From NCBI GenBank assembly GCA_001770785.1, contig MERZ01000035.1, positions 1-10,213 of the forward strand: a DNA stretch of 10,213 bases. Reading direction: 5' to 3'. Below, piece after piece: positions 1 through 6,662 of the stretch. The DNA is from Burkholderiales bacterium RIFCSPHIGHO2_12_FULL_61_11. Its GTDB lineage: Bacteria > Pseudomonadota > Gammaproteobacteria > Burkholderiales > Burkholderiaceae_C. Position numbers and translations under genes: made by a program. The notes beneath the pieces were generated by a model that made no database searches, was not told the origin of the DNA, and was given only the letters and a program-made list of their open reading frames with translations. Each line of letters opens with the position of its first letter. Within the stretch, counting starts at the first letter, position 1.

Positions 1-1
1 G

Positions 2-1201
2 GAAATGCACAGCAGCGAGACCCTGTACCGCATAGAGCGCAACGGCGTGCTGATTGACGGCCCCACGCTGGCCAGGCAAAGCGGCGAGCTCGGCGCGCGC
101 ATTTTGCAACTGGAGAAGGAGGCGCATGAACTGGCGGGCCAGGTTTTCAACCTGGGCAGTCCCAAGCAGATCGGCGAAATTTTCTTCAGTAAACTTGGCC
201 TGCCCATCGTCAAGAAAACCCCGAGCGGCGCGCCTTCCACGGACGAAGAAGTGCTCGAAAAGCTGGCCGAGGACTACCCGCTGCCCGCCAGAATCCTGGA
301 GCATCGCGGCCTGTCAAAACTCAAGGGCACTTACACCGACAAGCTGGCCCAGCTCGCGCACCCCAGGACAGGTCGGGTGCACACGCATTACGCGCAGGCC
401 ATCGCCATTACCGGCCGCCTGTCGAGCAACGATCCCAACCTGCAGAACATTCCGGTCAAGACCGCCGAGGGCCGGCGCGTGCGCGAGGCTTTTGTGGCCG
501 CGCCGGGCTGCGTCATCGCGAGCGCCGATTACTCGCAGATCGAGCTGCGCATCATGGCCCACCTCAGTGAAGACGAGGCCTTGCTGCGCGCCTTCACCGA
601 AGGCCTGGACGTGCACCGAGCCACCGCCGCCGAGGTGTTTGGCGTTGCGGCCGATCAGGTCAGCAGCGAGCAGCGCCGTTACGCCAAGGTCATCAATTTT
701 GGCCTGATCTACGGCATGAGCAGCTTTGGCCTGGCGCGCAATCTGGGCATTGAAACCAAGGCCGCGGCCGCCTACATCGACAAGTATTTCCAGCGCTATC
801 CGGGCGTCAAACACTACATGGATGCCACCCGGCAGCTGGCCAAAAACCAGGGCTACGTGGAAACTGTTTTTGGCAGGCGCCTTTACCTGCCCGAGATCAA
901 CTCACCCAACGGCCCGCGCCGCGGCGGCGCCGAACGCGCCGCCATCAACGCGCCCATGCAGGGCACGGCGGCCGACCTCATCAAGCTCAGCATGAACAAG
1001 GTGCAGCAGGTGCTCGACGAGGAGCAACGGGCGACCCGCATGATCATGCAGGTGCACGATGAACTGGTTTTTGAAGTGCCCGAGACGGAAGCCGAATGGG
1101 TCAGGCATGAGATTCCGCGCCTGATGGCCGGCGTGGCCGACCTCAGGGTGCCGCTGCTGGCCGAGATCGGTTTTGGGCCCAATTGGGAAAAAGCGCACTG
1201 A
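2..1201 (+). CDS. polA: DNA polymerase I, C-terminal part (5' end outside window)
   Basis: This is the polymerase domain of DNA polymerase I, which fills gaps during repair and replaces RNA primers in the cytoplasm. The reading frame is open at the left edge (a Glu codon precedes the first Met), so the gene starts upstream and the 5'-nuclease and proofreading parts are not visible. Numbering from the Met at base 5, motif A is DYSQIEL at residues 175-181 with the metal-binding Asp175. The O-helix has the R-x3-K-x3-F-x3-Y spacing (R224, K228, F232, Y236). Motif C is QVHDELVFEV near 349-358 with Asp352. The C-terminus, GFGPNWEKAH, is the normal family ending, so the 3' end is intact. The gene converges on the toxin-antitoxin pair, 26 bases from the toxin stop. 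Identification is secure. Confidence 0.97.
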   Translation, partial: EMHSSETLYRIERNGVLIDGPTLARQSGELGARILQLEKEAHELAGQVFNLGSPKQIGEIFFSKLGLPIVKKTPSGAPSTDEEVLEKLAEDYPLPARILEHRGLSKLKGTYTDKLAQLAHPRTGRVHTHYAQAIAITGRLSSNDPNLQNIPVKTAEGRRVREAFVAAPGCVIASADYSQIELRIMAHLSEDEALLRAFTEGLDVHRATAAEVFGVAADQVSSEQRRYAKVINFGLIYGMSSFGLARNLGIETKAAAAYIDKYFQRYPGVKHYMDATRQLAKNQGYVETVFGRRLYLPEINSPNGPRRGGAERAAINAPMQGTAADLIKLSMNKVQQVLDEEQRATRMIMQVHDELVFEVPETEAEWVRHEIPRLMAGVADLRVPLLAEIGFGPNWEKAH

Positions 1202-1211
1202 GGCACGCGCA

Positions 1212-1237
1212 GGTCGTTAAACCTAGGTTAAATGACC
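1212..1237. terminator. 26-bp imperfect palindrome between convergent polA and mazF-like genes
   Basis: The segment begins GGTC, ends GACC, and is centred on the perfect 10-bp palindrome AACCTAGGTT (1220-1229). Of 13 base pairs, 11 are Watson-Crick and one is a G-T wobble. It covers the stop codon of the toxin gene and starts 11 bases after the polA stop. Position and symmetry fit a bidirectional transcription end between converging genes. There is no clean T-tract on either side, so this is inference. Confidence 0.45.
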
Positions 1238-1572
1238 AGTAATCCCGTCCAGGCCATGCGGAGCTTCTTCTGGTCTGCCGCACCGAGCACGCCGGCCTTG
1301 CGGATGACCAAACGGTGGTCGAGCGTGAAAAGTTTGAGCCGTACCACGCAGTCTGTGGGCAAGCCAGCGGTTTCCAGGTCTTTGATAGAGTGGTCACCGG
1401 GCCAGCTCGACTGTTCTGCGCTGGTAATCATGGCCAGGACGCTGTGCTCGGCCTTTTGATTGAACGAGCTGCTGGTCAGCACCAGCGCCGGGCGGCGTTT
1501 GGTAGCGTCGCGATCAGTGAACGGGAAAGGCACCACGACGACATCAAAAGCTTGAAGGTTCAAGACCGCCAT
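1228..1572 (-). CDS. PemK/MazF-family toxin (mRNA interferase type)
   Basis: A 114-residue protein of the MazF/PemK family, whose members are ribosome-independent endoribonucleases that cleave mRNA until neutralised by the partner antitoxin. The family signature lies in the N-terminal third: FDVVVVPFPFTD followed by KRRPALVLTS, matching the usual strand-loop with the conserved Arg-Pro. A second conserved strand, SVLAMITS, follows. The ATG at 1572 is chosen because AAGGAC lies 5 bases upstream and because this start overlaps the antitoxin stop by one base (TGATG). The open frame extends 14 codons further upstream, but that part lies inside the antitoxin gene. Antitoxin-first order with overlap is the normal toxin-antitoxin layout. 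Length is typical. Cleavage specificity cannot be read from the sequence. Confidence 0.9.
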   Translation of the reverse strand: MAVLNLQAFDVVVVPFPFTDRDATKRRPALVLTSSSFNQKAEHSVLAMITSAEQSSWPGDHSIKDLETAGLPTDCVVRLKLFTLDHRLVIRKAGVLGAADQKKLRMAWTGLLVI

Positions 1573-1799
1573 CACAAGTCCTTGAATGCCCGGTCGTCTG
1601 CCTGGCTGGACCATTCCGACAGGGTGCCCTCCAGCGCCTGCATGAAGGCCAGGTCCAGCGGGGTAGCCCTGCGCAGTTTGACTTCGTTCCCGTCGATCTC
1701 AAACCCCACCATGTCGCCCGCTTTGAGTTGCAACACCTTGCGCACGCGGGTGGGTATGGTGGTTTGAAACTTGGTGGTGAGTTTGGAGGTTTGTAGCAT
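1572..1799 (-). CDS. AbrB/MazE-type antitoxin
   Basis: A 75-residue protein with an N-terminal AbrB/SpoVT (MazE-like) swapped-hairpin DNA-binding domain at about residues 4-45. The typical pattern is visible: a start like KLTTKFQTTIP, then RKVLQLKAGDMVGFEIDGNEVKLRR. The remaining 30 residues, rich in Trp, Asp and Phe, are the expected toxin-binding tail that would occupy the RNase active site. Such proteins usually also repress their own operon. The gene is first in a two-gene unit and its TGA shares a base with the toxin ATG. The intact pair next to polA implies an active chromosomal module rather than a relic. Confidence 0.9.
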   Translation of the reverse strand: MLQTSKLTTKFQTTIPTRVRKVLQLKAGDMVGFEIDGNEVKLRRATPLDLAFMQALEGTLSEWSSQADDRAFKDL

Positions 1800-1813
1800 G
1801 GTATTACTTTCTT

Positions 1814-1839
1814 GCTATCTGGCAGTATAGCAAAATAGC
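1814..1839 (-). promoter_or_regulatory. Candidate promoter/operator of the toxin-antitoxin operon
   Basis: On the minus strand there is a good -10 box, TATACT (plus coordinates 1824-1829), about 24 bases before the antitoxin ATG, with only a weak -35. Around it are three copies of a five-base half site: GCTAT at 1814-1818 and ATAGC at 1827-1831 and 1835-1839 on the plus strand. The first and second form an inverted repeat straddling the -10. This is where an AbrB-type antitoxin would bind for autorepression. The symmetry is seen; the binding is inferred. Confidence 0.5.
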
Positions 1840-1892
1840 CATCAGTGAGCTTGCTTTTTGCCCGGCATGACCCGCTTCGCCGCTCGGCACTG

Positions 1893-1920
1893 ATCGGCCC
1901 CATCCGCATGGGGCGATTTT
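1893..1920. terminator. Hairpin after the membrane fusion protein gene
   Basis: A perfect 7-bp stem GCCCCAT (1897-1903) / ATGGGGC (1908-1914) with a 4-base loop, extended after a bulge by ATC/GAT. It begins about five bases beyond the hlyD-like stop. The T-run (1917-1920) lies on the plus-strand side, so for the minus-strand operon it would be a hairpin without a U-tail. It probably marks the end of the secretion operon and separates it from the toxin-antitoxin promoter. Confidence 0.45.
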
Positions 1921-3310
1921 CAATGCTCGCTCAGCGCCGACGTGAAACGGCGCAGCAGCGGGCGCATGAGGTAGACCATCAGCGAGCGTTCGCCGGTCTT
2001 GACCATCACGGTGGGCTGCATGCCGGGCTGCAGTTGCAGCTTGCCCAGTTTGCGCACCTCTTGCGGCGGCACGGTCACGCGCATGGTGTAGTACGGCGCG
2101 CCGGTGCGGGCGTCGATGAGCCGTCGCCCGACACCACCGCCACCTGGCCGGTAATCACAGGCCAGGTGGCACTGCTGGAATAAGCGTCGAAGTGCACATC
2201 GGCGGGCAGGCCGGGGTAGACCCGGTCGATATACTGCGGCGCGATCCTGGCCTCCACCACCAGCGTGTCGCCCTCGGGCACGATGTCCATCAGCCGGTCG
2301 CCGGGCTTGACCACGCCGCCCACGGTGTGCACCGCCAGGTCCATCACGGTGCCGGCCACGGGCGCGCGCAGCACCAGGCGTGCGAACATGTCGCGCTGCG
2401 CTGTCAGCCGCTCGCCCAGGGTGGCGTATTCGCGCTGCACATCGCTCAACTGGGTCTCCACTTCGCTTCGGTATTCGATTTCACGCTGCGCGGCACGCAT
2501 GCGGAACTCGGCCAGCCGCGCGTTGATGCCCGCGATATTGGACAAATCTTCGCTCTGCCTGCTCTGCACCTCGGCCAGTTGGCGCTCCAGCTCCAGCAGG
2601 TTGTTGCGCGAGACGAAACCCTCGTTGCGCAGGTTGCGAAATGCCGCGAGTTGCTCATTGAACAGCGCGATCTGCGTTTCGCGACCGACCTTGAGCTGGG
2701 CCAGGCTGGCCAGTTGCAGCTCCAGCCCGCGCACCGACTCGCGGATGATGCGCAACTCGCCTCCCAGCGCGGTGCGGCGCGAGCGGAACAGGCCTTCTTG
2801 CGCGCGCATCAGCGCCGCCATTTCGGGGTCGCGGCTGGCCGCCTGCAGCTCCTGCGGAAAACCGATGGCGGTGGCGCCTTCACGCTCGGCGCGCAAGCGA
2901 GCCAGGGTGGCCATCGCCGTATACCACTGGGTCTGGGTGGCGTTCAGCGCCGACTTGGACTGCACTTCGTTCAACACCACCAACTCGTCGCCTTCCTTCA
3001 CCCGCTGCCCCTCGCGCACCAGGATTTGTTCCACCAGCCCGCCGTTGAGGTGCTCGATGCGCTTGCGGCTCGACTCTGCCGTCACCACGCCGGGCGCGGG
3101 TATGCCCTCGTCCAGCGGGGCCAGCAGGGCCCAGGCCAGGAAGCCGCCGAAGCCTGCGGCCAGTAGCCACAGACCCCGGCGCAGCACGGCAGCGTAGTCG
3201 GTATCGGGCAGTTGCAGCGGCCCGCTCAGCGGCAGATCGAGCGTGGCCGGTTCGGCTGCCGATCTCACCGCGCGGGTGGGCAGCACCATGGGGGTCTGGT
3301 CGATGCTCAT
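1920..3310 (-). pseudogene. HlyD/PrtE-type membrane fusion protein of a type I secretion system, one frameshift
   Basis: This is the periplasmic adaptor linking an inner-membrane ABC exporter to a TolC-like outer-membrane channel. The readable frame runs from the ATG at 3310 with AGGAGG 7 bases upstream. It shows a cytoplasmic tail, one membrane helix at about residues 46-65, a lipoyl-like half (RKRIEHLNGGLVEQI, from about 82), a long Leu/Glu/Arg-rich coiled coil at about 130-290, and the beta-barrel part (RAPVAGTVMDLAV onward). After VVSGD near residue 396 the frame turns to nonsense and stops at 2075. Adding one base near 2121-2124 restores the family ending, DRLIDARTGAPYYTMRV through LMRPLLRRF, to a TGA at 1920-1922 (about 463 residues, normal length). 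Its start overlaps the ABC stop by one base (TAATG), so the two are cotranscribed. True mutation and sequencing error cannot be separated here. Confidence 0.87.
2139..2170. repeat. 11-bp perfect inverted repeat inside the hlyD-like gene
   Basis: GCCACCTGGCC (2139-2149) and GGCCAGGTGGC (2160-2170) are exact reverse complements separated by 10 bases. The element lies within codons for the C-terminal beta-barrel and ends about 15 bases from the apparent one-base deletion. It would form a stable hairpin in single-stranded DNA. Confidence 0.8.
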
Positions 3311-5051
3311 TAGGTTTCCTCCTGCGTCAACGACTTCTCAGGTTCGGGCGGGGCCGGCTGCGGGCGCTGCGGCAGCGATTTCAGCACCGCGTCGCGCGGG
3401 CCGTAGGTCTGGATGCTGCCGTTGGCCAGCACCAGCACCGCGTCCACCACGCTCAGCACGTTCAGCCGGTGCGTCATGACAAACACGGTGCAGTTCTCGC
3501 GCTTCATCTCGCGCAGCGCCTCCACCAGCGCGGCATCACCGGCCTCGTCCAGGTTGGCGTTGGGCTCGTCGAGCACGATCAGCGCCGGGCTGCCATACAT
3601 GGCGCGCGCCAGGCCAATGCGCTGGCGCTGGCCGCCCGACAGCGCGGTGCCGCCCTCGCCTATCGGCGTCTCGTAAGCCTGCGGCAGCCGCAAAATCATC
3701 TCGTGCACGCCGGCGCGCTGCGCCGCCTGCACAATCTTGTCGTCCTCGGGCGCACCAAAGCGGGCAATGTTTTCGGCCACCGTGCCCTCGAACAGCTCCA
3801 CATCCTGCGGCAGGTAACCAATCCATGGCCCCAGTTCAGCCTTGTCCCACTGGTGCACCTCGGCACCGTCGAGCCGCACCGTGCCACTCAAAGGCGGCCA
3901 GACGCCCACCAGCGCCCGCGCCAGTGTCGATTTGCCCGACGCGCTGGGCCCGATCACCGCCACCAGCATGCCCGGCGAGGCGCCAAACTTGATGCCCTTG
4001 AGCACCGGCTGGCGCACGCCCGGCGGCGCCACCACCAGGTTTTCGGCCAGGATGAAACCTTGCGGGCGCGGCAGCGCGGTGCGCTCGGGCGCGCTCGGGT
4101 GCGTCTGCAGCAGTTTGTTTAGTCTTTCGTAGGCGCCGCGCGCCGACACCAGGCCTCGCCAATGGCCAATGGCGGCGTCCACCGGCGCCAGCGCCCGCCC
4201 CAGCAGGATCGACGCGGCGATCATGCCGCCGGGAGTCAGCTGGTTGTCGATCACCCAGCAGCGCGCCCAGCCCCAGCACGCCGGACTGAAAAGCCATGCG
4301 CAGGAACTTGGTATAGGCACCCACCGTGGCGGCGCGGTCGCTGGCCAGCGCCTGCTGCACCAGCATGCGGCTCTGGCGCTGCAGCCAGCGCTGGCGCAGC
4401 GCACCCAGCATGCCCATGGCCTCGATCACCTCGGCGTTGCGCAGGTTGCTGCTGGCAAAGTGGCTGGCCGTCTGCGCCTCCTTGTTGGCCTCGCCCAACG
4501 GGGTGGCGGTGGCGCGCTCGTTGATCCAGGCCAGCACCAGCAGCAGCAACGCGGCCAGCAGCGCAAACAACCCGAGCCAGGGGCTGAGTAAAAAAATCAC
4601 CAACAGAAATACCGGCGTCCAGGGCGCGTCAAAAAACGCAAACAGGCCCTTGCCGGTCAGGAACTGCCGAATATGGCCGAGATCGCCCAGCCGCCTGCCC
4701 GGCATTGCCACCGCGCCCGAGCAGGGTGTGCTGAAGGGCCGCGTTGAACACGTGCGGCCCCAGCCGCAGGTCGAGCGCAGCGCTGCCGCGGATCATTGCC
4801 CTGGCGCGCACCGACTCCAGCAAAGCCTCCAGCGCAAACAGGCCCAGCATGATGAGCGTGAGCATCAGCAGCGTGGTGGTATTGCGGCTGGCCAGCACCC
4901 GGTCGTACACCTGCAGCATGTACAAGGCCGGGGTCAGCATCAGCACATTGATCGCAATGCTGAACGCGCCCGCGCCCAGAAAAAGACCGCGCAAGTCGTG
5001 CATTGCTGCGCTTAAAGGACTTGGAGACGTGTTGCCCGGCCGTGATTTCAT
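3310..5051 (-). pseudogene. PrtD/HasD-type ABC exporter of a type I secretion system, two frameshifts
   Basis: An inner-membrane ABC exporter with fused membrane and ATPase domains, which would drive one-step secretion of an unfolded substrate. Three frames must be joined. Piece 1 (5051 to about 4692) has the family start, FSIAINVLMLTPALYMLQVYDRVLAS. Piece 2 (about 4691-4256) has [28 protein letters not shown] and further helices. Piece 3 (about 4254-3310) has [21 protein letters not shown] and a complete nucleotide-binding domain: Walker [10 protein letters not shown], signature LSGGQRQRIGLARAM, Walker B ALIVLDEP and H-loop MTHR. One extra base in the C-run at 4691-4692 and one in the CCC at 4254-4256 explain both breaks. 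Restored length is about 579 residues, normal for the family. The ATG at 5051 is preferred on N-terminal length; 5003 and 5201 are alternatives and no strong ribosome site is seen. No outer-membrane channel gene is in the window. Confidence 0.87.
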
Positions 5052-5133
5052 GAAAAAGAATGAATATGGTGATTCCAAATGGTAACCGCTGGGCAGGCAC
5101 CTGGTCGCATTGGGTTTTACAAATCTATGCGAT

Positions 5134-5150
5134 CCACATTTTAAATGTGG
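5134..5150. promoter_or_regulatory. 17-bp perfect palindrome upstream of the ABC exporter gene
   Basis: CCACATTT-T-AAATGTGG: two exact 8-base arms around one base. It lies between the terminator that follows the cargo gene and the ABC start, about 85 bases upstream of the latter. On the minus strand TTGCCA, resembling a -35 box, overlaps its upstream edge, but no convincing -10 follows at the right spacing. The size and symmetry suit a binding site for a dimeric regulator. The regulator is unknown. Confidence 0.55.
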
Positions 5151-5163
5151 CAACGCGCACATG

Positions 5164-5184
5164 AAAAAGGGGCTTTGAAGCCCC
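5164..5184 (-). terminator. Rho-independent terminator after the cargo gene
   Basis: Read on the minus strand, GGGGCTT and AAGCCCC form a GC-rich stem directly followed by TTTTT, about 30 bases beyond the cargo stop. It would end or attenuate transcription between cargo and exporter genes, giving more cargo than exporter mRNA. A hairpin between cargo and exporter is also known in has-type operons (established knowledge for that family). Confidence 0.8.
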
Positions 5185-5215
5185 CCCTTTCGGTTATGCA
5201 ATGTCCGACTTATAT

Positions 5216-6088
5216 TTATATCCAGTAGCTGTACTCGAAAGTGAGAGTCACTGTGGCGCCCGATGCAGTCGGGTCAGTAATCGCGACGTTGTAGTCGAAT
5301 GTGCCATCCTCAGCCCAATCGGGGATCCCGTCGGAGTCGATGTCGGCGTCATCAAAGACACCATCAAACGAGGCGACTGTGGTATTTGTGGCCTCGTTAT
5401 TTGCTCCGGATGAAGTTGATCCAAGATAAGACGCATCCGCGTCGCCGCTAACAGTGAAACCTTCAGTATTGCGGTCGTAGTCTCCAATTCCCGATACAGT
5501 GATTTCGAAATCTCCCCAGTCTTGCCCAAGCAGGGTGAAGGACCCGTCTTGGTTGAAGCCATCTGCCCCTTGGGGCTTGGTAATGGTAATGGTTTCGGTC
5601 GTGAAATGCTGCTCAAGCTGAGGTTGATTGTCCCAGTTATCGAAATACCCGGCGGGCTCCTCGCTCTCACTGTAGAACTCGCGGGTGTGGGTAATCGTGC
5701 TTTTCGTGGTCACGGTGTCCCAACTATCCGTCTCCAGTCCGCCCAGCATGGCGGAGAGATCAATGGAAAATTCGCCCCAGGTGAGCATGGGCACCGGATC
5801 GGTGATGTTTTCTCCATCCACCACCTCACCGGTCTTGCTCTGCGCTGCGCCGAACAGACCGGAAAGATCGAAATCACCGAAATCACCGGTCCTGAGGACA
5901 GCCTTGAGGGCCAGCGCTTCGGCTACCGACATGCCATAGCCATTGTCCCACGCCAGAAAGGCGACGTAATCAGCGCCTTCCTCGGTCTGCAGATATGCGA
6001 TCAGCGCATTGGTGTAGCTGGAAGCGAGTTGACCCTGGTAAGAACCGTCGCCACCCACGTCGGTTAATGCGTCAAATTCAAAGCTCAT
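5216..6088 (-). CDS. Putative type I secreted acidic calcium-loop protein, unknown family
   Basis: An intact 290-residue protein that I cannot assign to a named family. It has about 52 Asp/Glu against 7 Lys/Arg, no cysteine and no N-terminal signal peptide, all usual for type I secretion cargo. Near residues 249-260 is DIDSDGIPDWAE, an exact DxDxDGxxDxxE calcium-binding loop as in EF-hand or thrombospondin-type-3 repeats. The last 30 residues are rich in small and hydroxyl residues and end in aromatic/hydrophobic EYSYWI, where an uncleaved C-terminal export signal would sit. No RTX nonapeptide repeats are present. The N-terminal 80 residues look alpha-helical; the remainder is Thr/Ser/Gly/Asp-rich and probably beta. 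The start is strong: AAGGAG 7 bases before the ATG. It lies upstream of the exporter genes on the same strand. GC is lower than around it (rows 5401 and 5461 have 31/60 and 28/60 G+C; row 3601 has 50/60). The secreted role is inferred from context and composition. Confidence 0.82.
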   Translation of the reverse strand: MSFEFDALTDVGGDGSYQGQLASSYTNALIAYLQTEEGADYVAFLAWDNGYGMSVAEALALKAVLRTGDFGDFDLSGLFGAAQSKTGEVVDGENITDPVPMLTWGEFSIDLSAMLGGLETDSWDTVTTKSTITHTREFYSESEEPAGYFDNWDNQPQLEQHFTTETITITKPQGADGFNQDGSFTLLGQDWGDFEITVSGIGDYDRNTEGFTVSGDADASYLGSTSSGANNEATNTTVASFDGVFDDADIDSDGIPDWAEDGTFDYNVAITDPTASGATVTLTFEYSYWI

Positions 6089-6151
6089 TTTATTTCTCCT
6101 TAAAAAACCATCAAAAAGAGCCGCCTTCCGGCAACCCGCCTCCCGAAACCT

Positions 6152-6463
6152 TCACTCCACCGGCTCCAGCCGCGTGACCAGGAACTTGAGCGCCGCGCCG
6201 GACTTGTCGGCCCTTTCCTCAATGCGGACGATCTCGCCTTGTGCCTTGAACTTCATGAGCCCGCCGATCCGGTCAAACTCGATTTCGAAATCGATCAAGC
6301 CGCCCAGCCGCTGCTCGCGATCCGTCTCGAAAAACAGGCCGGACGCGCTGATGTCGCGGGTCATGCCTTGGCCCCCATTGCCGAGATTCAACGGCAGGGC
6401 AATGCGCTCACGGGGTTCGATGCGGTGCTCTTTGACCATGGCATCAGTGTGCGCACGCCGCAT
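6152..6463 (-). CDS. Small PilZ-domain protein (c-di-GMP binding type)
   Basis: A stand-alone PilZ domain of about 95-103 residues. The two c-di-GMP contact motifs are present and correctly spaced: RIEPR (RxxxR) near the start of the domain and DISASG (DxSxxG) about 25 residues later. The rest matches the beta-barrel: LFFETD, GGLIDFEIEF, FKAQGEIVRIEER and GAALKFL. PilZ proteins sense the second messenger and act on a partner by direct contact. The start is uncertain: ATG codons at 6463 and 6439 are both possible without a clear ribosome site, and the frame stays open upstream to a TTG at 6568. The gene lies 63 bases upstream of the cargo gene on the same strand, so cotranscription is plausible. 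It diverges from the response regulator. Confidence 0.85.
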   Translation of the reverse strand: MRRAHTDAMVKEHRIEPRERIALPLNLGNGGQGMTRDISASGLFFETDREQRLGGLIDFEIEFDRIGGLMKFKAQGEIVRIEERADKSGAALKFLVTRLEPVE

Positions 6464-6578
6464 GTTCGCAGCATGGGAGGCTTCTCTCTTTTTTTTCAGA
6501 CGCTTGTCATGAAGGTTGCCAGTGATTTCCAGGACAAATATCCCGGGAGGCGCGTGGACGAAATGCAACGATGTCTTG

Positions 6579-6606
6579 TTTACATTTTGAAACTCATGGC
6601 TATGAT
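6579..6606 (+). promoter_or_regulatory. Candidate sigma-70 promoter of the LuxR-type regulator
   Basis: TTTACA (6579-6584) and TATGAT (6601-6606) are separated by 16 bases and resemble -35 and -10 boxes. The predicted start is about 50 bases before the regulator ATG. The surrounding stretch is more AT-rich than the genes on either side. Confidence 0.5.
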
Positions 6607-6662
6607 GGGGCGGTTATTTCCTTTTGCCGTTTCCAGGGTTGCCAAATCGTCATCTCTTGCCC

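Noticed and set aside
1544..1909. Minus-strand 121-codon frame overlapping the antitoxin gene
   Set aside because: Out-of-frame shadow; the 75-residue AbrB-like frame explains the region.
2192..3166. Long plus-strand open frame (324 codons) opposite the hlyD-like gene
   Set aside because: His/Gln/Arg-rich composition typical of antisense frames in GC-rich DNA; the opposite strand has clear HlyD-family features.
3836..4711. Separate membrane protein gene of 291 codons
   Set aside because: Its N-terminal half is the middle of the ABC exporter and its C-terminal half is out-of-frame nonsense after the second frameshift; it is part of the broken exporter.
5216..6088. HasA hemophore as identity of the cargo
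   Set aside because: Only a loose N-terminal resemblance and gene order suggest it; the length, calcium loop and C-terminus differ, so no name is given.
6100..6151. Terminator between the PilZ and cargo genes
   Set aside because: The GCC-GGAA-GGC stem before a T-run is only about 3 bp, too weak to call.
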